A program made the position numbers and the translations under genes. Source: a virus. From it: 27,947 nt of DNA. The notes beneath the pieces are model-generated. The model was not told where the DNA came from. It did not search any database and worked only from the letters and a program-made list of their open reading frames with translations. The DNA is taken from IMG/VR virus record IMGVR_UViG_3300032315_001044, positions 1 through 27,947 of that record; one strand, given 5' to 3'. How positions within the stretch are numbered: position 1 is the first letter of the stretch; every line of letters starts with the position of its first letter. Of this stretch, positions 5,451 to 14,701 are shown in pieces.

Positions 5451-5885
5451 TTAGTATTTCCAACGACGAATCTTATCATCCCTAAGATCAACGTGAATGA
5501 AGTTATTAGCAATACCAATTGATTTAAATTGCTTTTCTGCTATAGGTAATAGATTTAACGGTGTTAAACTAGAAACAGAAATATCAGCAGCATCACCTTT
5601 TTCGTGAGTGCTTTTTTTAGCTACTACTGTTGAAACCCCGCTCTTACGAATAGATTCTTGATGAGCCGAGCATCTAAAACCAGAAGTAATGCGCATAGGA
5701 CTTTTTGTATATTCGCGTATTACTGTTAAACGATTAATTAAGTCTACTGATATTTTTTGCTCAATGCACTCTTTATTAGTGCATTTGCACTCAAACTCTT
5801 TAGTTTTAAACCAATTATTGATCCAAACATTGTCACCCTTGTTCCAAATATAATAATTGTCTTGAATTTTAATAGTTTGACTCAT
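5451..5885 (-). CDS. Endolysin, M15-family peptidase
   Basis: The 144-aa protein matches the M15 zinc peptidase (L-Ala-D-Glu or D-Ala-D-Ala type) endolysin layout. A conserved SGFRCSAHQ segment (residues 68-76) precedes STHEKGDAADI (92-102), with zinc ligands H94 and D101, and FIHVD (129-133) gives the third ligand H131, followed by a basic end. The N-terminal part carries a Cys cluster C33, C35, C40. It would cleave peptidoglycan cross-link or stem peptides during lysis. I use the Met at 5885 (MSQTIKIQ), since the longer upstream frame starts inside the divergent promoter region. The only minus-strand gene of the right arm, it diverges from the holin-like gene. Confidence 0.85.
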   Translation of the reverse strand: MSQTIKIQDNYYIWNKGDNVWINNWFKTKEFECKCTNKECIEQKISVDLINRLTVIREYTKSPMRITSGFRCSAHQESIRKSGVSTVVAKKSTHEKGDAADISVSSLTPLNLLPIAEKQFKSIGIANNFIHVDLRDDKIRRWKY

Positions 5886-5886
5886 A

Positions 5887-5922
5887 TATATTAAGTTGTT
5901 AATTAACAACTGTATATAGAAA
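5887..5922. promoter_or_regulatory. Divergent promoter-like element built on a 16-bp palindrome, site C
   Basis: GTTGTTAATTAACAAC (5895-5910) is a perfect palindrome. Its right half begins the plus-strand element TTAACAACTGTATATAGAAA (5903-5922), pointing at the holin-like and packaging genes. Its left half gives TTAACAACTTAATATAT on the minus strand (from 5902), ending next to the endolysin ATG. Both halves match TTAACAACT; the minus-strand site lacks the ACTATA part. One sequence could therefore serve lysis and packaging transcription in opposite directions. Confidence 0.6.
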
Positions 5923-6013
5923 AGTGGTAACTTCAATGCCAACCGCCACATTAAGGCAAATAAAATCAGTGGCTTACGAAACCATCACTTTTTAATTTTA
6001 TTAAGGAAATATT

Positions 6014-6301
6014 ATGAAAGAGTATATTAAATATATCCCTCTTGGACTTTTTGTTGCTTTTAGTGTAAAAATGCTAATTAATGGTGTATCTTTACAAGAC
6101 GCACCCGCGTTTGCAATTATAGCAACGTTTGCTGGATATATAATTAATAGAGAAGAAAATAAAAATCTTAAATATTTAAATGATCGTTTGAAGGCATTAG
6201 AAGATGGTGCATCTGAATCTAAAAAAGAAGCAGAAGAATTACGTTCTCATGTTTCAAGTATAAAATTGGGGCAGCAAATAAGAACTGCTGTTAAATTTTA
6301 A
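6014..6301 (+). CDS. Two-helix membrane protein, candidate holin
   Basis: The 95-aa product has two hydrophobic segments (about residues 8-24 and 31-45), separated by a short GVSLQDAP loop. A charged C-terminal half probably forms a coiled coil (REENKNLKYLNDRLKALEDG onward). Two membrane helices, small size and a position divergent from the endolysin gene suggest a class II-type holin or other lysis membrane protein; the long charged tail is unusual for one. AAGGAAA precedes the ATG. The stop is directly against the next start (TTTTAATG). Spanin or antiholin roles are alternatives. Confidence 0.5.
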   Translation: MKEYIKYIPLGLFVAFSVKMLINGVSLQDAPAFAIIATFAGYIINREENKNLKYLNDRLKALEDGASESKKEAEELRSHVSSIKLGQQIRTAVKF

Positions 6302-6729
6302 TGGACTCAATGGATAAAATGTTAGAACAATTTAAAGATATGAGTTCTCTGCAAAAATATGCAGAAGCGCAATATAAAACTATTTTATCTTTATCTAGAA
6401 AAGTTAAGGTATTAGAAGAAGAAAACGTAGAATTAAAAGATCTTCTTGAAAAATCGACTCCACTCCTTAATGAAGAAAAAAAGAATTTTGTAGCGTATCA
6501 GGTTGAGGCATCTTCGGATGAAGAAATGATTGCCAAAGTTCAGTTGGCTCGTATGAAAGAGATTTCAATGGGAAGAGAACTCACTCTTGAAGAAGCAAAA
6601 CGTGTTGAAATCTTTACAAAAATTCTCGTGAATAAAGGTTCAAATTCATCAATTTCAATTCAAACACAAAAAATGAATAGTGATGATTTGTTAAAAATGT
6701 TAGATAATGACACAACAACCTTCTCCTAA
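6301..6729 (+). CDS. Candidate terminase small subunit
   Basis: This 142-aa protein is largely helical and charged, with a coiled-coil-like region (SLSRKVKVLEEENVELKDLLEK, about residues 29-50) and a second helical part (EMIAKVQLARMKEISMGREL). It overlaps the large terminase start by 23 nt. Position immediately before the large terminase and helical composition fit a small terminase subunit, which recognises phage DNA and regulates packaging. A DNA-binding helix-turn-helix is not obvious, so the assignment rests mostly on context. Confidence 0.6.
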   Translation: MDSMDKMLEQFKDMSSLQKYAEAQYKTILSLSRKVKVLEEENVELKDLLEKSTPLLNEEKKNFVAYQVEASSDEEMIAKVQLARMKEISMGRELTLEEAKRVEIFTKILVNKGSNSSISIQTQKMNSDDLLKMLDNDTTTFS

Positions 6730-8164
6730 AAAAATTAATAAGGGAGCTGCGATTGCCGAATTATGGAATCGTGGCGAATTATCTTGGAAATGTCACGCTG
6801 TTCAAAAAGACATGCGTAAAATCTTTAATGATGCCGATGATAATGCTACCCTTGTGTGGCTACTAGCTCGTCAGAGTGGTAAATCTGTAGCTCTTGCACT
6901 TATTGCTTTAGAGCAATGTCTTCGTAAATCAAACTCCATTGTAAAACTTCTAACTGACACAAAGCTTCACGCTCAAAACATCTTTGATCCTATCTTTAAA
7001 ATGCTTTTAGAGGATTGTCCTGAGCATTTAAAGCCAACATATATTGAAAGTAAGTTTACATACCACTTTGCTAATGGAAGTTCTATTCAGTTAGCTGGTA
7101 GCGATAACAAACACTACGAACGCCTACGGGGTCAAAAATCGGATCTTGTTCTTGTAGACGAGGCTGGTTTTTGTGATAACTTAAAACACATCGTTAAATC
7201 TATTTTATTACCCACTCTAATGCATACTGGTGGAAAAATTATTCTTGCTTCTACACCACCAACAGACCCTGATCATGATTTTTATGAGTTTATTGAACAA
7301 GCTGAATTAAATAATACACTCACTAAAAAAACAATTTTTGACAACCCAATGCTTGCTCAAGAACAAATTGATCGAGCAATTAAAGAAATGGGTGGAGAAA
7401 ACTCTCCACAGTTTCGTCGTGAGTATCTTTGTGAAGTTATTCGAGAAGAAGAAAACGTTTTATTTCCAGAGTTTACTGTAGAGCTGGAAAAGGAAATCGT
7501 AAAAGAATGGCCCAAACCACCGTTCTATGATACGTATGTGGCAATGGATTTGGGGTATAAAGATCTTACGGCTGTATTATTTGCGTACTATGATTTTAGA
7601 GCAGATAAAATTATTTTTGAAGATGAGATTATATTAAGCGGTAAAGAATTACAATTACCGGATTTAACGGATCGTATTCTTAAAAAAGAAACTGAACTTT
7701 GGACAAATCCATTATCTAATGAAGTAAAAATTCCAAATATTAGAGTAAGTGATATTAATTATATTGTAACTCAAGAGATTGCTCGCATTTCAAATAATAA
7801 AATAACCTTCTTACCTGCTAAAAAAGATGACAATGAGTCTGCTTTAAATAATCTTAGAGTGATGTTGGCTAATAAAAAAATTATTATAAACCCAAAATGT
7901 AAAACTTTAATTAGACATTTACGAAATTGTAAATGGAAAAACGTAGAAACTAAAACAACTTTTGCTCGCTCCCCAGATAACGGTCATTATGATGCAGTAG
8001 ATGCTGCAAAATATTTAATAAGATCAATAACTTATACAAAAAATCCTTATCCAGCTCACTATAATTATAATTTAAAAGATCTTCATGTACACAATCCAAC
8101 CAATTTTTATGGGCAACAATCACACGACATATATAGAACGATCTTTAATGTAAAAAGAAAATAA
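6707..8164 (+). CDS. terL: Terminase large subunit (DNA packaging ATPase and nuclease)
   Basis: The 485-aa protein has both terminase domains. In the ATPase, the Walker A-like motif is ARQSGKS (54-60), Walker B is LVLVDE (147-152), and the STP coupling motif follows a beta strand (IILASTP, 178-184). The nuclease domain has D281 in VAMDLGYKDLTAV, D349 in RVSDI and the final acidic pair in HYDAVDAAKYLI (427-438, D429 and D432), as in RNase H-like terminase nucleases. Length is typical. It would cut concatemeric DNA and drive it through the portal. The stop codon lies within promoter-like site D, upstream of the portal gene. Confidence 0.95.
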   Translation: MTQQPSPKKINKGAAIAELWNRGELSWKCHAVQKDMRKIFNDADDNATLVWLLARQSGKSVALALIALEQCLRKSNSIVKLLTDTKLHAQNIFDPIFKMLLEDCPEHLKPTYIESKFTYHFANGSSIQLAGSDNKHYERLRGQKSDLVLVDEAGFCDNLKHIVKSILLPTLMHTGGKIILASTPPTDPDHDFYEFIEQAELNNTLTKKTIFDNPMLAQEQIDRAIKEMGGENSPQFRREYLCEVIREEENVLFPEFTVELEKEIVKEWPKPPFYDTYVAMDLGYKDLTAVLFAYYDFRADKIIFEDEIILSGKELQLPDLTDRILKKETELWTNPLSNEVKIPNIRVSDINYIVTQEIARISNNKITFLPAKKDDNESALNNLRVMLANKKIIINPKCKTLIRHLRNCKWKNVETKTTFARSPDNGHYDAVDAAKYLIRSITYTKNPYPAHYNYNLKDLHVHNPTNFYGQQSHDIYRTIFNVKRK

Positions 8165-8187
8165 CAACTATATATGTTCTAGAAACA
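8163..8187 (+). promoter_or_regulatory. Conserved promoter-like element, site D
   Basis: TAACAACTATATATGTTCTA (8163-8182) continues into GAAACA, so the ACTATA core is followed by TCTAGAAACA (8178-8187). It overlaps the terminase stop codon and precedes the portal ATG by about 24 nt. The first T of the TTAACAACT consensus is replaced by A. Confidence 0.5.
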
Positions 8188-8210
8188 TTTGGATATAAAT
8201 GGGTAATTAA

Positions 8211-10277
8211 ATGGATACACCTAATACACAGATCTACCAAAAACACCAAGATGACGTGTACTTTGCTCAAAAAAAAGCAGAGGACTGCGCTGGTATCCTT
8301 TTAGCAAAAGGTGATAGCTTTTTTAATATATTAAGAGCTAATGCTTACTTAGAAAAAATGTCTCGGATGTGGCGAGCCTATCACGGCGCATACTCTAATG
8401 ACTTAGGGTATGGTCACAGGGTAGAATTCTCTGGGGAACAAGGCGAACTTGTCATGTTGCCAGTTAATCACTTCGCAAATATTGCCCAACACATTTATAC
8501 AATGATTACAGCAAACCGTCCTACAATGGAAGCTCGGGCTGTAAATACCGATTATAAGTCATTAGCACAAACTTATGTAGCAAATGGTGTTTTAGACTAT
8601 TATATGCGAGAAAAGCATCTTGAAGATTGTTTAAAAAAAGCAACCGAGATGGCAATTGTTTTAGGTACAGGTTTTATTAAACTTGATTGGAATGCTACTG
8701 CTGGGGAAGCTTATGATGCTGACCCTGAAACTGGTGAAATGGTTTACGAAGGGGAATTAGAATTCACAAACCTTTCACCATTTGATGTTGTTGTAGATGG
8801 AACAAAAGAAACTTGGAATAACGAATGGATTTTAACTCGTTCATTTCAAAACCGTTACAATTTAATCGCTAAGTATCCTGAATTAAAAGATAAACTTTTG
8901 GGTGTTAAACCAAAAAACCAGAGTGCCGTTTATCGTCTTGCTGTGTTCAGCAACGATGATACTGACGATGTTCCTGTTTATGAATTTTATCACAAACGAA
9001 CCGAGGCTATGCCAGACGGTCGTTATATGTTATTTGTTGATTCTAATATTATTCTATTAGACACAAAAATGCCATATAGAGTTCTCCCTGTTTTCCGTAT
9101 TACTCCTCGTGAGATCATGGGAACTCCATATGGTTATACACCAATGTATGATATTTTTCCCATTCAAGAGGGAATTAATTCACTATATAGCACAATCATG
9201 ACTAACCAAAATGCCTTTGGTGTTCAAAACTTATTCGTTCCTCGTGGATCGGATCTAAGTATTGAATCATTAGATGGTGCGATGAATATTGTTGAAGGTA
9301 ATTCTAAACCAGAACCATTACAACTAACATCAACTCCACCAGAAGTTTTTAATTTTTTGAATATGCTTATTCAATCTGCTGAAACTATTTCAGGAGTTAA
9401 TAGTGTAACTCGCGGTAATCCTGAAGCTTCTCTTAAATCAGGAACAGCACTTGCTCTTGTTCAGTCTATGTCATTGCAGTATATTTCTGGTCTTCAACAA
9501 AGTTATGTAAAACTAATTGAAGACGTTGGAACTGCTATTGTGCAGATTCTAAAGGACTTTGCCACAACTCCAAAAGTTATTACTCTTGTTGGTAAGAACA
9601 ATAGACCACTTTTAAAAGAATTCACAGGAGAACAAATTTCAGCAATCAATCGTGTTGTTGTTGATGTTGGTAATCCTCTTGCTCGTACAACAGCCGGTCG
9701 CGTTCAAATGGCAGAGCAAATGCTTCAAATGAATTTAATTAAATCACCTGAACAATATTTTCAAGTTATCAATACTGGTAAAATTGAAACTATGTTTGAA
9801 GGAGAAATGAACGAGTTGCTTCTAATTAAATCTGAAAATGAACAGATGCTAGAAGGAAAAAATGTTATTGTCTCTCCTCTTGATAAACATCGTTTACATA
9901 TTAACGAACATAAAGCAGTTCTTTCTGATCCAGATCTTCGTAGAGATCCTGAGCTTGTTCGTATTGTTTTAGATCATATTGAAAGTCATTTAAATGCATT
10001 AAGAGAGACAGACCCAGCATTGCTACAATTAGTTGGAGAGCAACCTCTTCCTCCTATTGGTCAACAACAAGGAATCCCTGGACAACAAATGCCAACAAAT
10101 GAATCATTACAAGGTTCTCCAATGGAACAAATGATGGCTGCTCAAGGAGGAAATGTTGCTGCTGGTGAAACAATAAAATCAATGACTGGTCAAGGCGTTG
10201 AAGTACCAGGTGTACCTTCCCCACCACCGCCATTTGAAAATATGCCAGTAAGCCCAGAACAAATGCTTCCTAAATAA
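8211..10277 (+). CDS. Portal protein
   Basis: At 688 aa this is a long portal of the P22/podovirus sort. Recognisable parts include MITANRPTMEARAVNTDYKS (about 100-120), the LEFTNLSPFDVVVDGTKETW strand region, the central VSGVNSVTRGNPEASLKSGT-type segment (about 395-420) and a long helix (SLQYISGLQQSYVKLIEDVG). The C-terminus is Gln/Pro-rich and low-complexity (PPPPFENMP), typical of podovirus portals. It forms the dodecameric ring at the head vertex through which the terminase packages DNA. The ribosome-binding site before 8211 is weak. Confidence 0.88.
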   Translation: MDTPNTQIYQKHQDDVYFAQKKAEDCAGILLAKGDSFFNILRANAYLEKMSRMWRAYHGAYSNDLGYGHRVEFSGEQGELVMLPVNHFANIAQHIYTMITANRPTMEARAVNTDYKSLAQTYVANGVLDYYMREKHLEDCLKKATEMAIVLGTGFIKLDWNATAGEAYDADPETGEMVYEGELEFTNLSPFDVVVDGTKETWNNEWILTRSFQNRYNLIAKYPELKDKLLGVKPKNQSAVYRLAVFSNDDTDDVPVYEFYHKRTEAMPDGRYMLFVDSNIILLDTKMPYRVLPVFRITPREIMGTPYGYTPMYDIFPIQEGINSLYSTIMTNQNAFGVQNLFVPRGSDLSIESLDGAMNIVEGNSKPEPLQLTSTPPEVFNFLNMLIQSAETISGVNSVTRGNPEASLKSGTALALVQSMSLQYISGLQQSYVKLIEDVGTAIVQILKDFATTPKVITLVGKNNRPLLKEFTGEQISAINRVVVDVGNPLARTTAGRVQMAEQMLQMNLIKSPEQYFQVINTGKIETMFEGEMNELLLIKSENEQMLEGKNVIVSPLDKHRLHINEHKAVLSDPDLRRDPELVRIVLDHIESHLNALRETDPALLQLVGEQPLPPIGQQQGIPGQQMPTNESLQGSPMEQMMAAQGGNVAAGETIKSMTGQGVEVPGVPSPPPPFENMPVSPEQMLPK

Positions 10278-10291
10278 TATAATAATCCATT

Positions 10292-10312
10292 TTAACAACT
10301 ATAAAAGAATGG
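10292..10312 (+). promoter_or_regulatory. Conserved promoter-like element, site E
   Basis: TTAACAACTATAAAAGAATG (10292-10311) lies in the 48-nt gap after the portal gene and just before the ribosome-binding site of the first virion fibre-like gene. It matches the consensus exactly through the ACTATAAAAG part and is nearly identical to the element at 25279. Confidence 0.6.
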
Positions 10313-10325
10313 AGAAGTGTGTTAA

Positions 10326-11237
10326 ATGGCCGGTCCTAATGCCCCTTATACTCAATTAGATGCTGATCAAGTCTTAAAGCAATCGTTTGATGAAACAAAT
10401 GATAGATTAAGAGTTGACGCATCTGTTACTGCTGTCGTAGCTGGTGTCACATTAGACGCTGCTACTTCTGATATTGCTATTGCTGATCGTGTAACTGGTA
10501 ATTTATTAAAAGTTAACGCTGATGGAAGCGTCGATGCTAATGTTGTTGTATCCGCTTCCGGTGGGGATAATATAGCAATTAGCGATGGAACTAATACATT
10601 AGATATTAATTCCGATGGTTCTATTAATGTAAAAGCAACAGATTTAGATATTAGAAATTTAACTTTTGCTTCTGACAAAGTTGATGTTTCTGGGTCTAGC
10701 GTTTCTGTAACAGCTTCTGATCTTGATATTCGAAATCTTTCCGCGCTACAAGATAACGTTGCAATTAGCGACGGCTCTAACACTCTAGCTATAAATTTAG
10801 ACGGTAGTTTAAATGTTTCTGGTGTTGCAACCGAACTAACATTATCATCAATTGACGCAAAACTTCCAACTCTTGGTGCAAACACCGTAGCAAATTCAGT
10901 ATCTGTTACATTAGCAACTGATCAAACTCCACTTCCTGTTAATTTAGATGCTTTTACTAATGTCGATCCTGATAGCGTTCAACTTGTTGGAAGTATTAAT
11001 GGCACTAAAACAGGAACAAAGTATGGGATTGTAAACAATTTACGTTTACAAATATTGGATTCCCATGATAGAGTAGCAGCATTCACTTATGTTGATTTTG
11101 GAACAAAGAATCAAAGAATTACACAAATTAACTATACTAGCGGTACCTTTCCGGGTACAACTGTGCAGAGACAGTTTTCTTACACGCTAGTAGGAACAAA
11201 TTATCGAAGAGATAATGAAACTTGGGCAATTGTTTAA
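10326..11237 (+). CDS. Repeat-containing virion/fibre-like protein
   Basis: The 303-aa protein is acidic, Ser/Thr/Asp-rich and built of short beta-type repeats. Units of the kind DNIAISDGTNTLDINSDGSI and DNVAISDGSNTLAINLDGSL alternate with DLDIRNLTFASDKVDVSG and DLDIRNLSALQDNV. The C-terminal 90 residues (from LDAFTNVDPDSVQ) form a different beta-rich domain. Such repeats are common in phage tail or head fibres and baseplate-type proteins. It is the first gene after the portal and has its own promoter-like element. Confidence 0.65.
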   Translation: MAGPNAPYTQLDADQVLKQSFDETNDRLRVDASVTAVVAGVTLDAATSDIAIADRVTGNLLKVNADGSVDANVVVSASGGDNIAISDGTNTLDINSDGSINVKATDLDIRNLTFASDKVDVSGSSVSVTASDLDIRNLSALQDNVAISDGSNTLAINLDGSLNVSGVATELTLSSIDAKLPTLGANTVANSVSVTLATDQTPLPVNLDAFTNVDPDSVQLVGSINGTKTGTKYGIVNNLRLQILDSHDRVAAFTYVDFGTKNQRITQINYTSGTFPGTTVQRQFSYTLVGTNYRRDNETWAIV

Positions 11238-11247
11238 GGAGTAGAAA

Positions 11248-13599
11248 ATGAGACTTTTAGATACCGATTTATTAGCTAACGTAGGAACAACCTACGATCA
11301 AACAAGAACAACGCTTCAAGGTAATATATATCAAAAAACTTTTAATAGTGTGCAGGTTTTAGGAGCACCGATTACTAAGTTTATTGATGTGGTGACAGAT
11401 TCAGGTATTCAGCCAAACGGTTTTACGTTTTGCACAACAAACAACCGACTTTTTATCATCGGAGCTGCTGTCGGCGCAGTGGCTGGAACTGCTCAACAAC
11501 ATCCAATTATGTTGTATAACTTCGACCTAGCGACAGGAGCGTCAAGCTATGTCGGAAGGATCGTTGTCCAACTCCCGGTTTCGTCAACAACAGCCCACAC
11601 ATTCCGTTCTATTAAAGTTATTGATAATCCGGGTACTACTGGGTGGAAAATTTATCTAACAACCAACCAAGTTTTTTTACAATCTGGTCAATTTTTAGTT
11701 AATAACGTAGATCAAGCTGATTTCGTTCAAGGTGCATCTCCTCCTCCTATTCAATATCCAATCGCAGCTGGTACTAACCAAAAAGCTGTTTACCATTTAG
11801 GACAAACATCCCCTTCAAACAACCTTACAGGGACTCCTACGCTTGGAACACCTGTTACATTCAACGTAGCAGGTCATACATATGTTAACGGTGATCAGGC
11901 TTATATTAGTTCACAAGTAGGACCAGCGTGGACAGCAGCTACATTTGTTGTAAACACTCGTTATTTCGTCGTAAACGCTGGTGTAGGAACATTCCAATTA
12001 TCTGCTACATTCGGTGGTGCTCCTATTGCAGCAGCAGCAGGTCCAACCTCGGTAGTAATTAGTCAAATCAATACAGAGATTGAACCAGCTGGTGCAGTTT
12101 TAGATTTTGCAGCAAATAGGCTATACACTCATACTGGATTAGCAGCTGCTCACCAATATTTTGTTAGAAATACAGCAGTAGCGCCCGTTTATTCAGCAGA
12201 TTCAGGTGCTACTGTTACAGCAGCGGCTCCCGGTAAAGTGCAAATTATTGGTCATAGTTATAAAGTAAACGACACAGTGATGTTACTTGGTGGAACAATT
12301 CCGGGTGGTTTGGCCCTTGCTACAGTTTATTTCGTAGTTAACCCGACTGCAAACGACTTTGAATTAAGCGCAACTGCTGGTGGTACTGGTATCACTACAT
12401 CTACAGCAGGTCTTGTAACAATTGGTCGCGCTTGGGGTTACACTAACTCACAGTGGGTACACAGAACCAGTATTTTACCAGCATTAACTGGTACTATTCT
12501 TTTAACCGATTCTGAAAACCAAGCACTCCCTGTTGCTGCACCTGTAAATGGTGGTATTTTAAATGGAAATTCGTGCGCATTTTTTGCCACAACTTCCAAC
12601 ATGTACCTCGGTTTGCTTTCAGAACTAACAGCAAATGCAACAACATGGCCTAGTTTAACTACTTCAAACTATCTTGGGGCGATTGGACAGTATGTTGTTC
12701 CTTCAGCAGTCAACGCGTCTTGGTCAAATTCAATTGACCAATCAATTGTTGCGCTCAACACTGTAAAATTCCTTACTAAAAAAGTTATTAACAACCAAAT
12801 TGACACTGTTTTCGGACAGATGGGGATTAGACAATACGAAGCAGTTAATCCTCAAGGTGTTGAAATGGAATTTTTGGGTACTCCACAAGGATTTTCAAAC
12901 CAATTCGGGTGGTTATTTGCCGTTGGACCTACAGCAGCAGCTCAGGCGCAGCGGGGCGTTATCGCGATGGATTTAAAATCTGATATCGCATGTGAAACCT
13001 CGTATATTGTGACACGAGTTTTAAACTTTGTACCAACAACCACTATCAAAATCCTTAAAGCTACTCTTCAAAATGAAGATCCTGGGTCACAACTTGCTAT
13101 ATTTTATCGAACAAGTGGTTTTGGAAGCATCTCCGGCGGTTGGACAATGATTAATCCAAACGATCTATTAGCACTTGGAAGTGTTTCTCAAATCCAATTT
13201 AAATTGGGTGTTAAACTACAGTGCATTGGTAAATCTTCACCACTACAAATCTCAGGATTCCAGATTGGATATGACTCGCTTCAAGTTTTGTCAGACAACT
13301 GGGAATATAGTTACGATGATTCAAGCGTTGGAACACCAACTCGTTGTGGATTTAGACTAAAAGCAACGTATGCTTCATCTGTTCCAAGCACTCTAACCTT
13401 TAGAGCATTTGATCTTTCAAATACACAATTGGTTTCACAAAGTATTACATCCAATCCGGGCAATTTCCAATACTCAACTGATAATGGTTCAACTTGGTTA
13501 TCTCTAGGCGTTGTTCCTAACGTAGTAGGTACTCTAATTCGTTATACCTTCACCAGCCCTCCGGGTGTTGACATTCGTCCAAGTCTTAGAGACTCATAA
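11248..13599 (+). CDS. Large virion structural protein with two beta repeats
   Basis: This 783-aa protein has a strong AAGGAG before its start. Residues 199-272 and 320-392 are two copies of a known phage virion module: a GHTYVNGD or GHSYKVND turn, an ATVYFVVNP-type strand and a FxLSATxGGxxI end. The N-terminal 180 residues (TTNNRLFIIGAAVGAVAG and on) resemble a beta-propeller-like repeat, and the C-terminal third (STLTFRAFDLSNTQLVSQSI) may be a jelly-roll-like part. It is probably a tail or head-tail appendage; no enzymatic motif is seen. Confidence 0.7.
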   Translation: MRLLDTDLLANVGTTYDQTRTTLQGNIYQKTFNSVQVLGAPITKFIDVVTDSGIQPNGFTFCTTNNRLFIIGAAVGAVAGTAQQHPIMLYNFDLATGASSYVGRIVVQLPVSSTTAHTFRSIKVIDNPGTTGWKIYLTTNQVFLQSGQFLVNNVDQADFVQGASPPPIQYPIAAGTNQKAVYHLGQTSPSNNLTGTPTLGTPVTFNVAGHTYVNGDQAYISSQVGPAWTAATFVVNTRYFVVNAGVGTFQLSATFGGAPIAAAAGPTSVVISQINTEIEPAGAVLDFAANRLYTHTGLAAAHQYFVRNTAVAPVYSADSGATVTAAAPGKVQIIGHSYKVNDTVMLLGGTIPGGLALATVYFVVNPTANDFELSATAGGTGITTSTAGLVTIGRAWGYTNSQWVHRTSILPALTGTILLTDSENQALPVAAPVNGGILNGNSCAFFATTSNMYLGLLSELTANATTWPSLTTSNYLGAIGQYVVPSAVNASWSNSIDQSIVALNTVKFLTKKVINNQIDTVFGQMGIRQYEAVNPQGVEMEFLGTPQGFSNQFGWLFAVGPTAAAQAQRGVIAMDLKSDIACETSYIVTRVLNFVPTTTIKILKATLQNEDPGSQLAIFYRTSGFGSISGGWTMINPNDLLALGSVSQIQFKLGVKLQCIGKSSPLQISGFQIGYDSLQVLSDNWEYSYDDSSVGTPTRCGFRLKATYASSVPSTLTFRAFDLSNTQLVSQSITSNPGNFQYSTDNGSTWLSLGVVPNVVGTLIRYTFTSPPGVDIRPSLRDS

Positions 13600-13612
13600 T
13601 AATAGGTGATAA

Positions 13613-14701
13613 ATGAACCAGTTAATATCAAACGGGACGATTGTCCAAGGAACATCACTGGCCGTAGTTTGGGGTAATCAGCTTGCTTCTGGTGGAGTTA
13701 AGCAAGAATCTTCTTTGGCTTGTGTCATTGACTTAATTCCTCCTGTATTTGCTGGTGTAAGCGCAACTACATTAGGATCTTTAGGACAAATTAGAGCACA
13801 ATGGTCAGCTGCAACAGACGTTTCTAATCCAATTAGTTACGAAGTTTATGTACAAGCTTCCACTGCTGTTGGATTATTTAATCCAATTAATATAGCATAC
13901 GTTACAACTCAGCTTCAAATGAATATTTTTGCTGATAGTTTTGGTAATTTGCTTCAAAATGCAGTTCAATATTATATTGGAGTTAGAGCAGTTGATGCTG
14001 TTGGTAATAGAGACTCTAATTCTGTATCGCTAATGCAAATCTCTCCGGGTATTACTGGTGCTGTTAGTGCTGCTATTAGTGGTATTTTCAACATTGACGA
14101 TAATAATCAATTAATTGCTTCATTTTGGGTCACTGATAGTTTCGGGGTTATTAATAATCCGACTCGTTTAGGTACGGCTTCATATGTTATTTATGATAGA
14201 TATGGCAATCTAGTTCCCGGTATGGCACAGTCTGGGATTGTTGCTGACGCGGAAGGATTTTTTGAGATTACACCAGTTACATCAATTCTAGATCTTGATA
14301 ATAATTTCTATGCAGCAAAAGTAACTATTCCAGTTGATGGTGTTCCTATTGTCTATAATCTACCAGTTGTTCATGCAGCTGTTGGTCATCAATATGAACC
14401 TCGTGCTGTGTTCTCGATTAACGCTTCAAACCAGCTACAAGCCACTATTTGGTGTACTAAAGATGGTGAGTTAATGAGCGATGGAACATTAGCAACAGCA
14501 AGTTATACTATTTATGATAAAGATGGTACTTCTATTGGTATTACTGAATCTGGAATTGTTGCTGATTTAAATGGTTATTTTAAAACGTTACCAGTAAGTG
14601 CTGCTGCTATTTTAGATTTAACTCACTATGTTGCTAAAATTACTGTAAATGCAGCTGGTGAAGATAGAGTTGGAACAGTTGGTATTACTTTAGGTGAATA
14701 A
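13613..14701 (+). CDS. Virion protein with FN3-like domain and two-fold repeat
   Basis: The 362-aa protein contains a fibronectin type III-like domain (about residues 41-146: IPPVFAGVSAT, WSAATDV, YYIGVRAVDAVGN, SVSLMQISPG). Two copies of a roughly 98-residue module follow (155-252 and 262-360). Each has a [IV]FxI-x-[DA]-x-NQL start, an ASYxIYD strand, a SGIVADxxG[YF]F turn and a YxAK[IV]T end. Such domains are typical of phage appendages that contact cell surfaces or other virion proteins. The stop codon overlaps the next ATG by one base. Confidence 0.65.
   Translation: MNQLISNGTIVQGTSLAVVWGNQLASGGVKQESSLACVIDLIPPVFAGVSATTLGSLGQIRAQWSAATDVSNPISYEVYVQASTAVGLFNPINIAYVTTQLQMNIFADSFGNLLQNAVQYYIGVRAVDAVGNRDSNSVSLMQISPGITGAVSAAISGIFNIDDNNQLIASFWVTDSFGVINNPTRLGTASYVIYDRYGNLVPGMAQSGIVADAEGFFEITPVTSILDLDNNFYAAKVTIPVDGVPIVYNLPVVHAAVGHQYEPRAVFSINASNQLQATIWCTKDGELMSDGTLATASYTIYDKDGTSIGITESGIVADLNGYFKTLPVSAAAILDLTHYVAKITVNAAGEDRVGTVGITLGE

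Noticed and set aside
10367-10885. 172-codon minus-strand frame
   Set aside because: It is a shadow of the repeat-rich 303-aa virion gene, whose codon pattern keeps stops out of the opposite strand.
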